The notes: generated from the sequence alone by a model not told the origin. Positions 7,794 to 17,236 are shown, counted from the stretch's first letter. The stretch: 64,000 nucleotides of DNA from JBCCFK01 sp965262315 (GCA_965262315.1 CBDHFJ010000001.1:25249-89248); one strand, 5' to 3'. Numbers and translations: made by a program.

Positions 7794-8831
7794 ATGGGTA
7801 CGACGGACGAAACCTGGCTGAGCATCGGCGAGTTCGCGTCGCAGACGGGACTGACCCCGAAGGCGTTGCGCCTCTACGACAAGCGCGAGCTGCTTCAGCC
7901 GGCCGACATGGACCCCGACACCGGCTACCGCCTGTACTCGGTCGATCAGGTCGCGCAGGGAAGGTTGATCGCCATGTTGCGCGCCATCGACATGCCGCTG
8001 GCCGAGATCGCGACGGTGCTCGCCACCGATCCCGCCGATCGGTCGGCGGTGGTCGGCCGCTACTGGTACCGGGTCGAGCGTGATCTCGACGAGTACCGCT
8101 CGGTCGTTCGCAAGCTCCGGCGGGACAGTCAAGAGGAGGAGAACGGCGTGAGCCATTCCGAACACGCGGTGACCAGAGGACTCGAAGAGGGGCCGCTGGG
8201 GTCGATCGCGGCGTTGGCCAGCGTGGCCGACCCGAGCGACGCGGCCGACGCCTACGGCCAAGCGATGAAGAGCGCCTACTGGGAGCACCATGACGTGGCC
8301 TTGGTGACCGCGATCGCGTACGCCGGGGCCGGTCGCCTCCTTGCGCTGGCGGACGATGCCGAAGACCCCGAGGACGCGCAGCAGGCGAAGACGACGGTCC
8401 GTGGCCTGATGTACGACCTGGCGTCGTTCACCTGGCCCGGCTGGGACGAGCCCGGCGTCGCCATCGCGCCGGACGCGCAGGCAGGCGGGTTGTCGGCAGC
8501 GCGGGCGTGTCTGTCGCTGACGGCCGAGCTGGCACTCGGGGATCTCGCCCTGTCCCGGGCACATTGGATGCTGGGCGCGCATCTGCTCATGGTGGCGTCG
8601 ACCATCGAGGCTCGCGACCAGTTCGGTCAGGCTGCCGACGCGGCGGATCGAGCCGGGGCCGACGTCGAGGTCTCGTTGGCATCCGGGTTCGGCGCGTTGG
8701 CCGGCCTTGCAGCCGGGATCGACGGGGCCGATGGTGATCTCGCCACCGCGCTCGACCGTCTTCGGGCTTGCGAGGACGGCGAGATGTTCGTCGAGCAGGT
8801 CGAGACCGCCCGGCGGGTGCTGGGGATCTGA
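7794..8831 (+). CDS. MerR family transcriptional regulator with large helical sensor domain
   Basis: A 345-residue protein. Residues 7-75 form a MerR winged helix-turn-helix (LSIGEFASQTGLTPKALRLYDKRELLQP, then GYRLYSVDQVAQGRLIAMLR), followed by a dimerisation helix. The remaining 230 residues are alanine-rich and all-helical, resembling TPR-like repeats, much longer than in metal or drug MerR proteins. ATG 7794 is chosen because the upstream in-frame TTG is the promoter's -35 box. It is divergent from the P450/AhpD-like pair, so it probably controls itself and perhaps those genes. Ligand unknown. Confidence 0.88.
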   Translation: MGTTDETWLSIGEFASQTGLTPKALRLYDKRELLQPADMDPDTGYRLYSVDQVAQGRLIAMLRAIDMPLAEIATVLATDPADRSAVVGRYWYRVERDLDEYRSVVRKLRRDSQEEENGVSHSEHAVTRGLEEGPLGSIAALASVADPSDAADAYGQAMKSAYWEHHDVALVTAIAYAGAGRLLALADDAEDPEDAQQAKTTVRGLMYDLASFTWPGWDEPGVAIAPDAQAGGLSAARACLSLTAELALGDLALSRAHWMLGAHLLMVASTIEARDQFGQAADAADRAGADVEVSLASGFGALAGLAAGIDGADGDLATALDRLRACEDGEMFVEQVETARRVLGI

Positions 8832-8835
8832 ACCC

Positions 8836-9711
8836 TCAGGCCGATCGGGCCGCCAGCAGGGCGTGCACCACCTCGGTCACGGGAGTCGGGATGCCGTGCC
8901 GCTGCCCGGCGCGCAGGACCGCGCCGTGGATCGCATCGTGTTCGGTGGGTCGTCCAGCGTCCGCATCCTGGAGCATCGAGGTGCGGACCGGATTCGTACC
9001 CATGGCCGCGATCCGCTCGGGGATGCCGTCGAGGTCCAGATCAGCACCTTCAGCGCGGCCCACCGTGAGCACCTCCTCCAACAATGCGGCGGCGACCGGG
9101 GCCAGGGCCGTGTCGCCCAGGACCGTCATGTCCCGGCCGGTCAGCGCGGTGAGCCCGTTGGCCACCACGTTGATGCTGAGCTTGACCCAGGCCGAGGTCA
9201 GGTGGGTCGGAGAGGGGTCGATGCTGGCAGGGGTGTCGGCGAACAGCGCCACCAGTCGGTGCCCGGGCTCGTCGTCGGGGACGATCAGACGCATGCTTCG
9301 GCTGTGACGGACATGGCCGGGTTCGATCAGCTCGGCGCCGCAGTACACGACGGAGGGGATCACGTGGGCTCCGTTGACGTGGGGCGTGAGTCGCTCGACG
9401 GCTTCCACGCCGTTCTGCATCCCCACCACGATCGTGTCGGGGCCGCACGCCCGTTCCAGCCACGCGATCGCACCCGGTGTGTGATGTGCCTTCAGCGCCA
9501 CCAACACCCAGTCCATCGGCTCCGAGTCCAACTCGTCGGGGTCGGTCACGACCGTGGCCGGTCCGTCGAACGGCACCTCGGGTGACTCGATCAGGTAGCG
9601 ATCGAACGGTCGACGCGCGCACGCGACGACGTCGTGGGCCGCGGAGAGATGGGCGGCGAAGACCGCCCCGACCGAACCCGGGCCGACCATGGCAACACGT
9701 TGCGTCTGCAT
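8836..9711 (-). CDS. Ketopantoate reductase family (PanE/ApbA-like) dehydrogenase
   Basis: A 291-residue NADP-binding protein. The N-terminal MVGPGSVGAVFAAHLSAAHDV is the Rossmann GxGxxG motif. VALKAH near residue 80, the VYCGAELIEPGHVRHS segment and the C-terminal helical domain with KLSINVVANGLTAL (the lysine corresponds to the catalytic Lys) match the PanE family. Members reduce 2-dehydropantoate or related ketoacids. No other pantothenate gene is near, so the specific substrate is uncertain. It is divergent from purF. Confidence 0.82.
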   Translation of the reverse strand: MQTQRVAMVGPGSVGAVFAAHLSAAHDVVACARRPFDRYLIESPEVPFDGPATVVTDPDELDSEPMDWVLVALKAHHTPGAIAWLERACGPDTIVVGMQNGVEAVERLTPHVNGAHVIPSVVYCGAELIEPGHVRHSRSMRLIVPDDEPGHRLVALFADTPASIDPSPTHLTSAWVKLSINVVANGLTALTGRDMTVLGDTALAPVAAALLEEVLTVGRAEGADLDLDGIPERIAAMGTNPVRTSMLQDADAGRPTEHDAIHGAVLRAGQRHGIPTPVTEVVHALLAARSA

Positions 9712-9735
9712 CGCCGGATGATCGCGCAACCTCGG

Positions 9736-9776
9736 AGCTCCGGGTCGTTGGGTTCGTCGACCCGAGCTGACAGACT
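9736..9776 (+). promoter_or_regulatory. purF promoter with overlapping palindrome
   Basis: AGCT-c-CGGGTCG (9737-9748 region) and CGACCCGAGCT (to 9768) form an 11-bp inverted repeat with one bulge. TTGGGT (9748-9753) in its loop and CAGACT (9771-9776) are 17 bases apart, and the latter lies 6 bases before the purF GTG. The palindrome therefore covers the promoter and looks like an operator; the regulator is unknown. Confidence 0.4.
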
Positions 9777-9782
9777 GCATTC

Positions 9783-11354
9783 GTGGCTGAGCAGAGGGGC
9801 ATCGTCGTCGGCCCGGACGACGATGGCATGGTCGATGACAAGCCCCGCGAAGCGTGCGGCGTCTTCGGGGTGTATGCGCCCGGTCGGGCGGTCGCACACA
9901 TGAGCTACCTGGGCCTCTATGCACTCCAGCACCGCGGGCAGGAGTCAGCCGGCATCGCCGTGTCCGACGGCGACACCATCACCGTGGTCAAGGACATGGG
10001 CCTGGTGTCCACGGTGTTCGACGACCGCACGCTCGCCGGCCTGTCCGGGCACCTGGGCATCGGGCAGACCCGCTACAGCACCACCGGTTCGTCGTCGTGG
10101 CGCAACGCGCAGCCGGTGTACCGCGGCGCTGCGCAGCGCGAGTTCGCGCTCGGCCACAACGGCAACCTCACCAACACCGAGGCCCTCGCCGTCGAGGCAG
10201 GCATGCTCCCCGGCACGGTCACCAGCGACTCCGACCTGGTGGCCGAGATGGTGGCCGCCGAGATCGAGGCCATGGGCGACGACGCCCGGTCCGACGGTCG
10301 CGAGCTCGAGCGAGCGCTGGTCGAGGTCCTCCCCCGATGCGAGGGGGCCTTCTCGCTGGTGTTGATGGACGAGGCCCACATCATCGGCGTGCGGGACCCC
10401 AACGGCTTCCGCCCGCTGTGCCTCGGCAAGCTCGACAACGGCTGGGTGCTCGCCTCGGAGACGCCGGCGCTCGACATCGTCGGCGCCCATTTCGTCCGCG
10501 AGCTCGACCCGGGCGAGATGATCATCATCGACGCCACCGGCTGCCGGTCGGTTCATCCGTTCCCGCCGGAGCGGCTCGATCCCAGCCTGTGCATCTTCGA
10601 GTACGTCTATTTCGCCCGCCCCGACGCGCAGCTGTACGGCCAGAGCGTCCATCACGCCCGGGTCCGCATGGGTGAGCTGCTCTCGCATCAGGCGCCCGTC
10701 GAGGCCGACATCGTCATGGGCGTGCCCGAGTCCGGCATCCCCGCTGCCGAGGGGTATGCCCGCGCCAGCGGGATCCCGTACGCACAGGGTCTGGTGAAGA
10801 ACCGCTACATCGGGCGCACGTTCATCGCCCCCACCCAGGAGCTGCGGGCCCTCGGGGTGCGGATGAAGCTCAACCCGCTGCGCGACTCCATCGAGGGCAA
10901 CCGCCTCGTCGTGGTGGACGACTCCATCGTCCGGGGTACGACCACCCGCTCGATGGTCAAGATGCTCCGAGAAGCGGGTGCCGCCGAGGTCCACATGCGC
11001 ATCTCGTCTCCGCCGTACCGATGGCCGTGCTTCTACGGCATGGACACCGGGACGCGGGGCGAGCTCCTGGCCGCCAATCTCACGGTCGAGGAGATCCAGG
11101 ACTACCTCGGCGTCGACACGTTGTCGTACCTGCCGCTGGATCGGCTCCACGAGGCCACCGGTGCGGCGAACGCGGGATTCTGTTCGGCCTGTCTGACCGG
11201 CCACTACCCGGTCGAGATCCCTGTCGCGCTGTCCAAGGCCGTGCTCGAGCTGCCGACGTCGGACACCCTCGACGCTCCGGCGTCGCCGGCCATCGGTCTG
11301 TTCGACGGGGCCGAGGCCGTGCTGCCGTCCGCGCAGGCGTTGGGCGAGCGCTGA
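9783..11354 (+). CDS. purF: Amidophosphoribosyltransferase PurF, iron-sulfur type
   Basis: A 523-residue enzyme for the first committed step of purine synthesis (PRPP plus glutamine to phosphoribosylamine). The N-terminal Ntn glutaminase begins at Cys of EACGVFGVY after a propeptide, with QTRYSTTG and HNGNLTN motifs. The PRPP loop VVVDDSIVRGTTT is in the C-terminal half. Four cysteines (about 270, 416, 467, 470, in SLCIFEYVYF, PCFYGMDTG and FCSAC) match the cluster ligands of the B. subtilis-type enzyme, so an oxygen-sensitive [4Fe-4S] form is expected. It starts with GTG (an ATG at 9828 would shorten the propeptide). purM follows after 2 bases. Confidence 0.97.
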   Translation: MAEQRGIVVGPDDDGMVDDKPREACGVFGVYAPGRAVAHMSYLGLYALQHRGQESAGIAVSDGDTITVVKDMGLVSTVFDDRTLAGLSGHLGIGQTRYSTTGSSSWRNAQPVYRGAAQREFALGHNGNLTNTEALAVEAGMLPGTVTSDSDLVAEMVAAEIEAMGDDARSDGRELERALVEVLPRCEGAFSLVLMDEAHIIGVRDPNGFRPLCLGKLDNGWVLASETPALDIVGAHFVRELDPGEMIIIDATGCRSVHPFPPERLDPSLCIFEYVYFARPDAQLYGQSVHHARVRMGELLSHQAPVEADIVMGVPESGIPAAEGYARASGIPYAQGLVKNRYIGRTFIAPTQELRALGVRMKLNPLRDSIEGNRLVVVDDSIVRGTTTRSMVKMLREAGAAEVHMRISSPPYRWPCFYGMDTGTRGELLAANLTVEEIQDYLGVDTLSYLPLDRLHEATGAANAGFCSACLTGHYPVEIPVALSKAVLELPTSDTLDAPASPAIGLFDGAEAVLPSAQALGER

Positions 11355-11356
11355 CG

Positions 11357-12397
11357 GTGAGCGGCGAGACCTACGCCGCTGCCGGCGTCGACATCGCCGC
11401 CGGCGAGGCGGCCGTCGATCGCATCAAGGGCCTCGTCCGCTCCACCTACCGGCCCGAGGTCGTGGGCGACATCGGGGGCTTCGGTGGCCTGTTCGACATG
11501 ACCGGCGTGGCCGGCGAGCGGCCCCTGCTGGTGTCGGCCACCGACGGGGTGGGCACCAAGGCCATGGTGGCCACCGCCGCCGGACGCTTCGACACCATCG
11601 GGCTCGACCTGGTCGCCATGTGTGTCGACGACATCGTGTGCACCGGCGCCCAGCCGCTCTTCTTCCTCGACTACATCTCGGTCGGTCGGCTCGATCCCGA
11701 CCACATCGAGCAGTTGGTCGCCGGGATCGCCGACGGTTGCCGCCAGGCCGGGTGTGCGCTGATCGGCGGCGAGATGGCCGAGCACCCGGGGGCCATGGCC
11801 GACGGCGAGTTCGACCTCGTCGGCTTCGCGGTCGGTGCCGTGGACCGGCAGGCCGTCATCACCGGCGACGAGGTGAGTGCGGGTGATGTCCTGGTCGGCC
11901 TCCACTCGCCCGGCCTGCGCAGCAACGGGTACTCGTTGGCCCGCCGGCTGCTGTTCGACGTCGCGGGTCGCTCGCTCGAGGATCCTGCGTGGGACGGCGC
12001 CGAGACCACCGTGGCCGACGAGCTGCTCGTTCCGTCGGTGATCTACACCCCGGCGGTCCAGGCCGTGCTCGGTGAGGTCGAGGTGCATGCGATCGCCCAC
12101 ATCACCGGGGGTGGCATCCCTGGCAACCTCAACCGGGTGCTGGCCGAGAGCACCGACGCCGTCGTGCATCGATCGGCATGGGAGCCGCCGCGGATCTTCG
12201 ACGAGCTCCAGCGCATCGGTGGCGTGGCCGACGACGAGATGGCCCGGACCTTCAACATGGGGATCGGCATGATCCTCGTCGTCCCGGCACCTCAGGCGGA
12301 CGTGGCGCTCGCCGCGCTCGACGGGCACGGGCAACGCGCCGCGGTGGTCGGTGAGATCTCGGGCGGTGGCTCCGGCCGGGTCGTCCTCACCGGCTGA
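11357..12397 (+). CDS. purM: Phosphoribosylformylglycinamidine cyclo-ligase PurM
   Basis: A 346-residue AIR synthase, step 5 of purine synthesis (FGAM to AIR, ATP-dependent). Landmarks are YAAAGVDIAAGEAAVDRIK, the SATDGVGTKAMVA loop, the MCVDDIVCTGAQPLFFLDY nucleotide-binding segment, GGEMAEHPG, and HITGGGIPGNLNR. The GTG start lies 2 bases after the purF stop, so purF-purM form an operon as in many actinobacteria. Confidence 0.97.
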   Translation: MSGETYAAAGVDIAAGEAAVDRIKGLVRSTYRPEVVGDIGGFGGLFDMTGVAGERPLLVSATDGVGTKAMVATAAGRFDTIGLDLVAMCVDDIVCTGAQPLFFLDYISVGRLDPDHIEQLVAGIADGCRQAGCALIGGEMAEHPGAMADGEFDLVGFAVGAVDRQAVITGDEVSAGDVLVGLHSPGLRSNGYSLARRLLFDVAGRSLEDPAWDGAETTVADELLVPSVIYTPAVQAVLGEVEVHAIAHITGGGIPGNLNRVLAESTDAVVHRSAWEPPRIFDELQRIGGVADDEMARTFNMGIGMILVVPAPQADVALAALDGHGQRAAVVGEISGGGSGRVVLTG

Positions 12398-12457
12398 ATC
12401 GACCAGTCGCCGTCCGTCGACCCGGTTGTGGGAGGTTCGCTCGGGTTCGGCGCGTCG

Positions 12458-13135
12458 TCAGGCGTCGAGGACCTCGGTGAACGCGGCCGTCCAGGCCTCG
12501 TACCCCTCGTCATTGGGGTGGAACCCGTCTCCGGCCAGGCGCCGCCGCCATCCGCTGAGGTGGGCGGCCACGTCGGCGATCCGGTGGCCGCGCCCGGGTG
12601 CCTCTGCGGCGATCACCCGGTTGACGTGCCTGGCCACCAGGCTTCCCGCCGCCGGAAGGGTGGCGATCACCGAGCCCGTCGGCAGTGCGTCGAACAGGTC
12701 ACCGAGCTGTCCGGTGGTTCGCCTCAGCCGGAGGCTGCGAAGGAGGTCGTTGCTGCCCACCGTGCAGGTGACGAACGCCGGCTCGTGGGCCAGGAGGGCG
12801 AGCTTCGGGAGCTGGGAGTCGATGACGTCCTGGATGCGGGCGCCCGACAGCGACAGGTTGACGACCGGAACCGGTTTGCCCGCGGCCGCGAGCCGCTGCT
12901 GTACCCGTCGCACGAACGTGGCCTCCAGCGACGATGCGCCGATGCCCTGGGTGAGCGAATCTCCCAGCGCCACCCACACGGGCTCACCCGCTGCCAGTGC
13001 CGCCGCGTTCTGTTCGTGCCAGCGGCGCGCGAACGTCGGGATCTGGTCCTCGGTCTCGCGAACACCGGGCAGGACTCTGGCCAGGGTCCGAACCAACGGG
13101 CCGGGGGTGCTCTCGGCGGTCTCGACGATCGACAT
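12458..13135 (-). CDS. SGNH/GDSL-type hydrolase
   Basis: A 225-residue lipase/acylhydrolase-fold protein. Block I is VALGDSLTQGIGAS with the catalytic Ser, block III is TVGSNDLLRS, and block V is DGFHPNDEGY carrying the Asp-x-x-His pair. There is no signal peptide or membrane segment, so a cytosolic esterase is likely. It is convergent with purM and divergent from the malic enzyme gene. Substrate unknown. Confidence 0.85.
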   Translation of the reverse strand: MSIVETAESTPGPLVRTLARVLPGVRETEDQIPTFARRWHEQNAAALAAGEPVWVALGDSLTQGIGASSLEATFVRRVQQRLAAAGKPVPVVNLSLSGARIQDVIDSQLPKLALLAHEPAFVTCTVGSNDLLRSLRLRRTTGQLGDLFDALPTGSVIATLPAAGSLVARHVNRVIAAEAPGRGHRIADVAAHLSGWRRRLAGDGFHPNDEGYEAWTAAFTEVLDA

Positions 13136-13212
13136 CGGTATCCATCGGTCCGACGTGGCGGGACCTGAGGTCGCGGGCGTCCGACGACTTCGGCATCGGC
13201 TGGCGACGGGGG

Positions 13213-13218
13213 TAGCGT
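13213..13218 (+). promoter_or_regulatory. TAGCGT -10 box of the malic enzyme gene
   Basis: TAGCGT ends 8 bases before ATG 13227, with no Shine-Dalgarno in between; it has the same layout as the purL box. Confidence 0.5.
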
Positions 13219-13226
13219 CTGCCGCC

Positions 13227-14633
13227 ATGGCTGCCACCCCCACTGCTGCATTCTCCTTCGCCGCGAAGGTCCAACTCCGCAACGTCCCCGGTGTCCTCGG
13301 TGCCCTCTGCACCGCCATCGGAGACGTCGGCGGCAACATCGCCGCCCTCGAGGGTTTCGAGGCCAAGACGGCCACGATCACCCGCGACATGGCGGTCAAC
13401 GCCCGCGACGAGGACCACGCCGCCCGGATCCTGACCGCGATGAAGGAGGTGCCGGGCGTCGAGATCCTCGACCACTACGACCGCACCTTCCGCATGCACG
13501 AGGGCGGCAAGATCGAGGTCCTGCCGCTGTGTTCGGTCGGCGACCGCGACGACCTCTCCATGGCGTACACCCCGGGTGTGGCGCGCGTCTGCATGGCGAT
13601 CCACGACAACCCGGCGTTGGCCCACGAGTACACGATCAAGAAGAACACGGTCGCCATCGTCTCCGACGGCACCGCGGTCCTGGGGCTCGGCGACATCGGG
13701 CCCGAGGCCGCCATGCCCGTCATGGAGGGCAAGGCGCTGCTGTTCAAGGAGTTCGCCGGGGTCGACGCCTTCCCGGTCTGTCTCGACACCAACGACCCCG
13801 ACGAGATCATCGAGACGGTCAAGCGCTTGGCGCCGACGTTCGGTGGCGTGAACCTCGAGGACATCGCCGCACCCAACTGCTTCCACATCGAGGAGACGCT
13901 CAAGCGCGAGCTGTCCATCCCGGTCTTCCACGACGACCAGCACGGCACCGCCGTCGTGACGCTCGCCGCGCTCGAGAACGCGCTGAAGATCACCGGCAAG
14001 GAGATGAAGGACCTCTCGGTGGTCATCTCGGGCATGGGCGCCGCGGGCGTCGCCATCGGCAAGATTCTGATCAACGCCGGCGTCGGCGAGATCGTCGGTG
14101 TGGACCGCACCGGGTCGATCTACGACGGCCGAGACAACCTGAACTACGCGAAGCAGTGGTTCGCGACCAACACCAACCCCGATCGCAAGATGGGAACGCT
14201 CCAGGACGTGCTGCACGGTGCCGACGTGTTCGTCGGCGTCAGTGGCCCGGACCTGATCACCGCCGCCGACCTGCGCAACATGGCGAAGGATCCGATCGTG
14301 TTCGCGATGGCCAACCCCGACCCCGAGATCCGGCCCGAGGCCGCCGACGGTCTGGCCGCGGTGATGGCCACCGGTCGGTCGGACTACCCCAACCAGATCA
14401 ACAACGTGCTCGCGTTTCCCGGCATCTTCAAGGGCGCGTTCGCTGCCGGCGCCCGCGACATCACCGAGAACATGAAGCTGGCGGCGGCCGATGCCATCGC
14501 CGCGTCGGTGGCCGATGAGGACCTGCATCCCGACTTCGTCGTGCCGTCCGTGTTCGACACGTCGGTGGTCGATCGGGTGGCGCCCGCCGTGGCCGAGGCG
14601 GCCGTGCTGGACGGGGTCTGCCGAGGGGGCTGA
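13227..14633 (+). CDS. NAD(P)-dependent malic enzyme with N-terminal ACT domain
   Basis: A 468-residue protein. Residues 8-75 form an ACT domain (FAAKVQLRNVPGVLGALCTAIGDVGGNI), a small-molecule sensor. The malic enzyme follows: SMAYTPGVARVC, YTIKKNTVAIVSDGTAVLGLGDIGPEA, VFHDDQHGTAVVTLA (metal and substrate residues), and the nucleotide-binding VVISGMGAAGVAIGKIL. It oxidatively decarboxylates malate to pyruvate, linking the TCA cycle genes of this window to pyruvate. The ACT domain suggests allosteric control by an amino acid or similar ligand. The HAD gene starts 5 bases after its stop. Confidence 0.93.
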   Translation: MAATPTAAFSFAAKVQLRNVPGVLGALCTAIGDVGGNIAALEGFEAKTATITRDMAVNARDEDHAARILTAMKEVPGVEILDHYDRTFRMHEGGKIEVLPLCSVGDRDDLSMAYTPGVARVCMAIHDNPALAHEYTIKKNTVAIVSDGTAVLGLGDIGPEAAMPVMEGKALLFKEFAGVDAFPVCLDTNDPDEIIETVKRLAPTFGGVNLEDIAAPNCFHIEETLKRELSIPVFHDDQHGTAVVTLAALENALKITGKEMKDLSVVISGMGAAGVAIGKILINAGVGEIVGVDRTGSIYDGRDNLNYAKQWFATNTNPDRKMGTLQDVLHGADVFVGVSGPDLITAADLRNMAKDPIVFAMANPDPEIRPEAADGLAAVMATGRSDYPNQINNVLAFPGIFKGAFAAGARDITENMKLAAADAIAASVADEDLHPDFVVPSVFDTSVVDRVAPAVAEAAVLDGVCRGG

Positions 14634-14638
14634 TCCGG

Positions 14639-15379
14639 GTGGGTGAGCTCCCGTACCGCGCAGTCACGTTCGACTTCTGGAACACGCTGGTCGTCGAGAC
14701 CACCGAACCCGTCGAGACCCGCCGACGCCTGTGGGTCGAGGTCCTCGCCGGCGCCGGGCACGATGTCGCAGCCGAGCGAGTCGACGAGGCGTTCAAGCAC
14801 TCGTGGGGTCGGTTCGACGATCGGTGGCAGGCAAACGAGCAGTCGACGGCTGCGGTGATGGGTCGGGACGCGGTGGAGCACCTCGACCTCGAGCTCGACG
14901 CCGCGACCGAGCTGCGCCTCGTCGACGCCTACCTCGAGGCGTCGCTGCTGACGCCGAGGACCCTGGTCGACGGCGTCGAGGAGACCTTCGATCGCCTCCG
15001 CGGCCTCGGGTTGCGCGTCGGGATCATCAGCGACATCGGTGCGGTGCCCAGCACGCAGATCCGGCGGTGGCTGGACGAGATGGGAGTGCACCATCTCGTC
15101 GACCACTGCTCGTTCTCCGACGAGGTCGGCGTGTTCAAGCCGGACGAGCGCATCTTCGCGCACGCTCTCGCCGGACTCGGTGTGGCCGACCCGGGTGCCG
15201 CAGCGCACGTGGGCGACCTGCGTCGTACCGACGTGGCCGGGGCGAACGCTGTGGGCATGACCAGCGTCCAGTTCGTCGGCGGGCGCGAGGATCCGCAGGA
15301 CGCGAACCCCGACAGCGCCACGCCGCACCACGTGATCGCTAACCACCTGGCACTGCTGGATGTCCTCGGCCTCCGCTGA
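14639..15379 (+). CDS. HAD-superfamily hydrolase
   Basis: A 246-residue haloacid dehalogenase-type phosphatase. Motif I is TFDFWNTLVVE (nucleophile Asp12), motif II is GIISDIG, the catalytic Lys is in EVGVFKPDERIF, and motif IV is AHVGDLRRTDVAGANAVGM. The cap is helical (type C1). It starts with GTG 5 bases after the malic enzyme stop, so is likely cotranscribed. Substrate unknown. Confidence 0.88.
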   Translation: MGELPYRAVTFDFWNTLVVETTEPVETRRRLWVEVLAGAGHDVAAERVDEAFKHSWGRFDDRWQANEQSTAAVMGRDAVEHLDLELDAATELRLVDAYLEASLLTPRTLVDGVEETFDRLRGLGLRVGIISDIGAVPSTQIRRWLDEMGVHHLVDHCSFSDEVGVFKPDERIFAHALAGLGVADPGAAAHVGDLRRTDVAGANAVGMTSVQFVGGREDPQDANPDSATPHHVIANHLALLDVLGLR

Positions 15380-16127
15380 GGCCGAACTCATCGTCGTCAC
15401 GCAGGATCGCCTGGCCGGGCTGCGAAGCCGCGGCGGCCGATGAATGCGCAGGTAGTCCCGTCGCCTCGTCGTCCTCTTCCGGGTCGGCGTCAAGGCGACC
15501 CCGCTCGCTGTCGCGCTCGACGTCGGGCGCACTCTTCTGCCCATGCGCTCGCCCGGCTCTGTCTGGAGATAGAGCCCGCAACGCAGGCTCGCGGCGCAGG
15601 CGAAGGATGCGGCCGAATTCGACCTGGCGTCCTGGACGGCTGACCGTCGTACAGCCCGACGTAGGCCTCGGCTGAACTCGCGCCAGTGCGCTCGCACCAC
15701 TCGTGGTCGGGTCGATCGTCGAAGAACCACCCCCCGTCACCAGCAGGGGCTTGCCCAGTGCCAGCGGCGCCGTCGCTGGACGTATCCGTTCGCGGCGAAG
15801 TTCGCGATGGCGTCCGCAGACGTTGTATGGCGAACCGGTCGAAGTCCTGTCAATGCTCGGTGTCGCCCTGAGCGCCACGAACTCGTCCTCGCCGGGTGTC
15901 CATGGATCCCGGACCTGATCGCGTCGCACCTGCGTCGAACGCCGAGACCCGTGTGCGGACCCGTCCTCATCGACGTCTGGGTGTCCAGGTGCGGAAGCTC
16001 CGGTCGCCGCGGCCGTACGAGGAGATGCCGGTGCCGCCCCCACGCCGCCGTCGACGCGAACCCTAGCCGGGCCTGCGGGCTCGAGTGGCGCGCCTCGCAC
16101 GAGACGGGTGGGGGAACTCGTGAGCTG
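15380..16127. other. 750-base stretch without a recognisable gene
   Basis: No reading frame here has a convincing start, a family motif, or a codon pattern like its neighbours. Reverse-strand fragments in three frames contain short protein-like runs (WFFDDRPDHEWCER and LALGKPLLVTGG) that do not join without frame changes. This suggests a decayed gene, but I could not identify an ancestor. No tRNA-like fold or tandem repeat was seen. Confidence 0.4.
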
Positions 16128-17201
16128 CTAGGCCTCGGGGCCCCAGGACTGGGTTGCGTCGTCGAAGACCAGCCAGCGGTTGCCGGTCGGGTCCCACTGG
16201 ACGTACTTGCGGCGAGCCGGGTCCCAGACGGGTGAGCCGGTCGCCTGTTCCGGCGTGGGCGAAGCGACCACTTCCGGGGTGTCGGCCGTCGTGGCCGCGG
16301 CCACTGGAGCGGCCACGTCTTCGATGACCGGCGCGGCCTGTGTGTCCCAGGTGTGCTCGGGGGGAGCAGGGCTGGTGATCGGTCCGGTCGGATCGACCGG
16401 TGGCGCGGCGGGGGTCCCGCCCGGAATCGTGGCTGCGATCCCCGAGGCCGGAGCGTCGTCGTCCCCGCCGCGGTTGCGCATCAGGAAGAAGGCGGCCAAG
16501 CCGAGTGCGGCCAGCACCGCCACCACGATGAGGATGACCGTGAGCGCGCCCCCGCCGTCGTCGTCAGCGCCGACGCTGGCCGAACCGATGATGGGGTCGC
16601 CGGGTTCGGTACGGACGAAGAGTGTGGTCGGCGGGCTCGTGAGGTCGATGTCCCACACGACGAACCCTTCGGAGTCGATCTCGCCGTTGTGGTCGACCTG
16701 CCGGCCGGGAAGCCGCACGCGGACCACGTACTCGGCGCCGTCGAAGATGTCGTCGAAGCCCGGGGGCAGGCCGTCGGTGGTGAGGTCGGAGTCGTCGAAG
16801 GGGAGCTCGAAGAACCAGCCGCCATCGGGTTCCTGCCGCAGCGTTGCTTCGCTCCCGTCGTTGAGGCCGGCGGCTGCGCTCGAGAACTCGCCCGGAGCGA
16901 ACGTACCGGAGAACTCGGTGCCGCAGAAGCCGTCCTCGTTGTAGGGCCGGACCTCCTCGAACCCATCGGTGTCGATGCCGCTCTCGGCATCCAGCTGGGC
17001 ACAGAGGTCCTCGTCACCGACACCTCCCGTGTCCTCGCCGAAGGTCTCGGCGAGCTCGCTCAGCGCTTCGGGGTTGAAGGCGACGAGGCCCGACACCGTG
17101 CCGGAGCCGTCGTCGTTCACATCGACGGTGAAGTTGGCTCGAAAGCAGCCGGATGCGATGACGGCGATGGCTGCCATGAGGATCAGGACGCGTGTGCGCA
17201 T
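16128..17201 (-). CDS. LppM-like lipoprotein with C-terminal membrane anchor
   Basis: A 357-residue exported protein. A signal peptide ends in a lipobox (VIASGC, lipidated Cys19). Residues 20-230 form a domain beginning ANFTVDVNDDGSGTVSGLVAF, which resembles the LppM fold of mycobacteria. A transmembrane helix (LTVILIVVAVLAALGLAAFF, near 245-265) is followed by a Pro/Ala-rich cytoplasmic tail and a final WDPTGNRWLVFD motif. Mycobacterial LppM affects phagosome maturation; that role cannot be assumed here. A GGGAG Shine-Dalgarno precedes ATG 17201. Confidence 0.82.
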   Translation of the reverse strand: MRTRVLILMAAIAVIASGCFRANFTVDVNDDGSGTVSGLVAFNPEALSELAETFGEDTGGVGDEDLCAQLDAESGIDTDGFEEVRPYNEDGFCGTEFSGTFAPGEFSSAAAGLNDGSEATLRQEPDGGWFFELPFDDSDLTTDGLPPGFDDIFDGAEYVVRVRLPGRQVDHNGEIDSEGFVVWDIDLTSPPTTLFVRTEPGDPIIGSASVGADDDGGGALTVILIVVAVLAALGLAAFFLMRNRGGDDDAPASGIAATIPGGTPAAPPVDPTGPITSPAPPEHTWDTQAAPVIEDVAAPVAAATTADTPEVVASPTPEQATGSPVWDPARRKYVQWDPTGNRWLVFDDATQSWGPEA

Positions 17202-17230
17202 GGTGAGGTCTCCCGCTTCGCTCGGACGCG

Positions 17231-17236
17231 ACGGTA
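17231..17236 (-). promoter_or_regulatory. TACCGT -10 box of the LppM-like gene
   Basis: On the reverse strand TACCGT lies about 29 bases before the ATG. This leaves a short leader that holds a GGGAG Shine-Dalgarno, unlike the leaderless genes. Confidence 0.35.
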
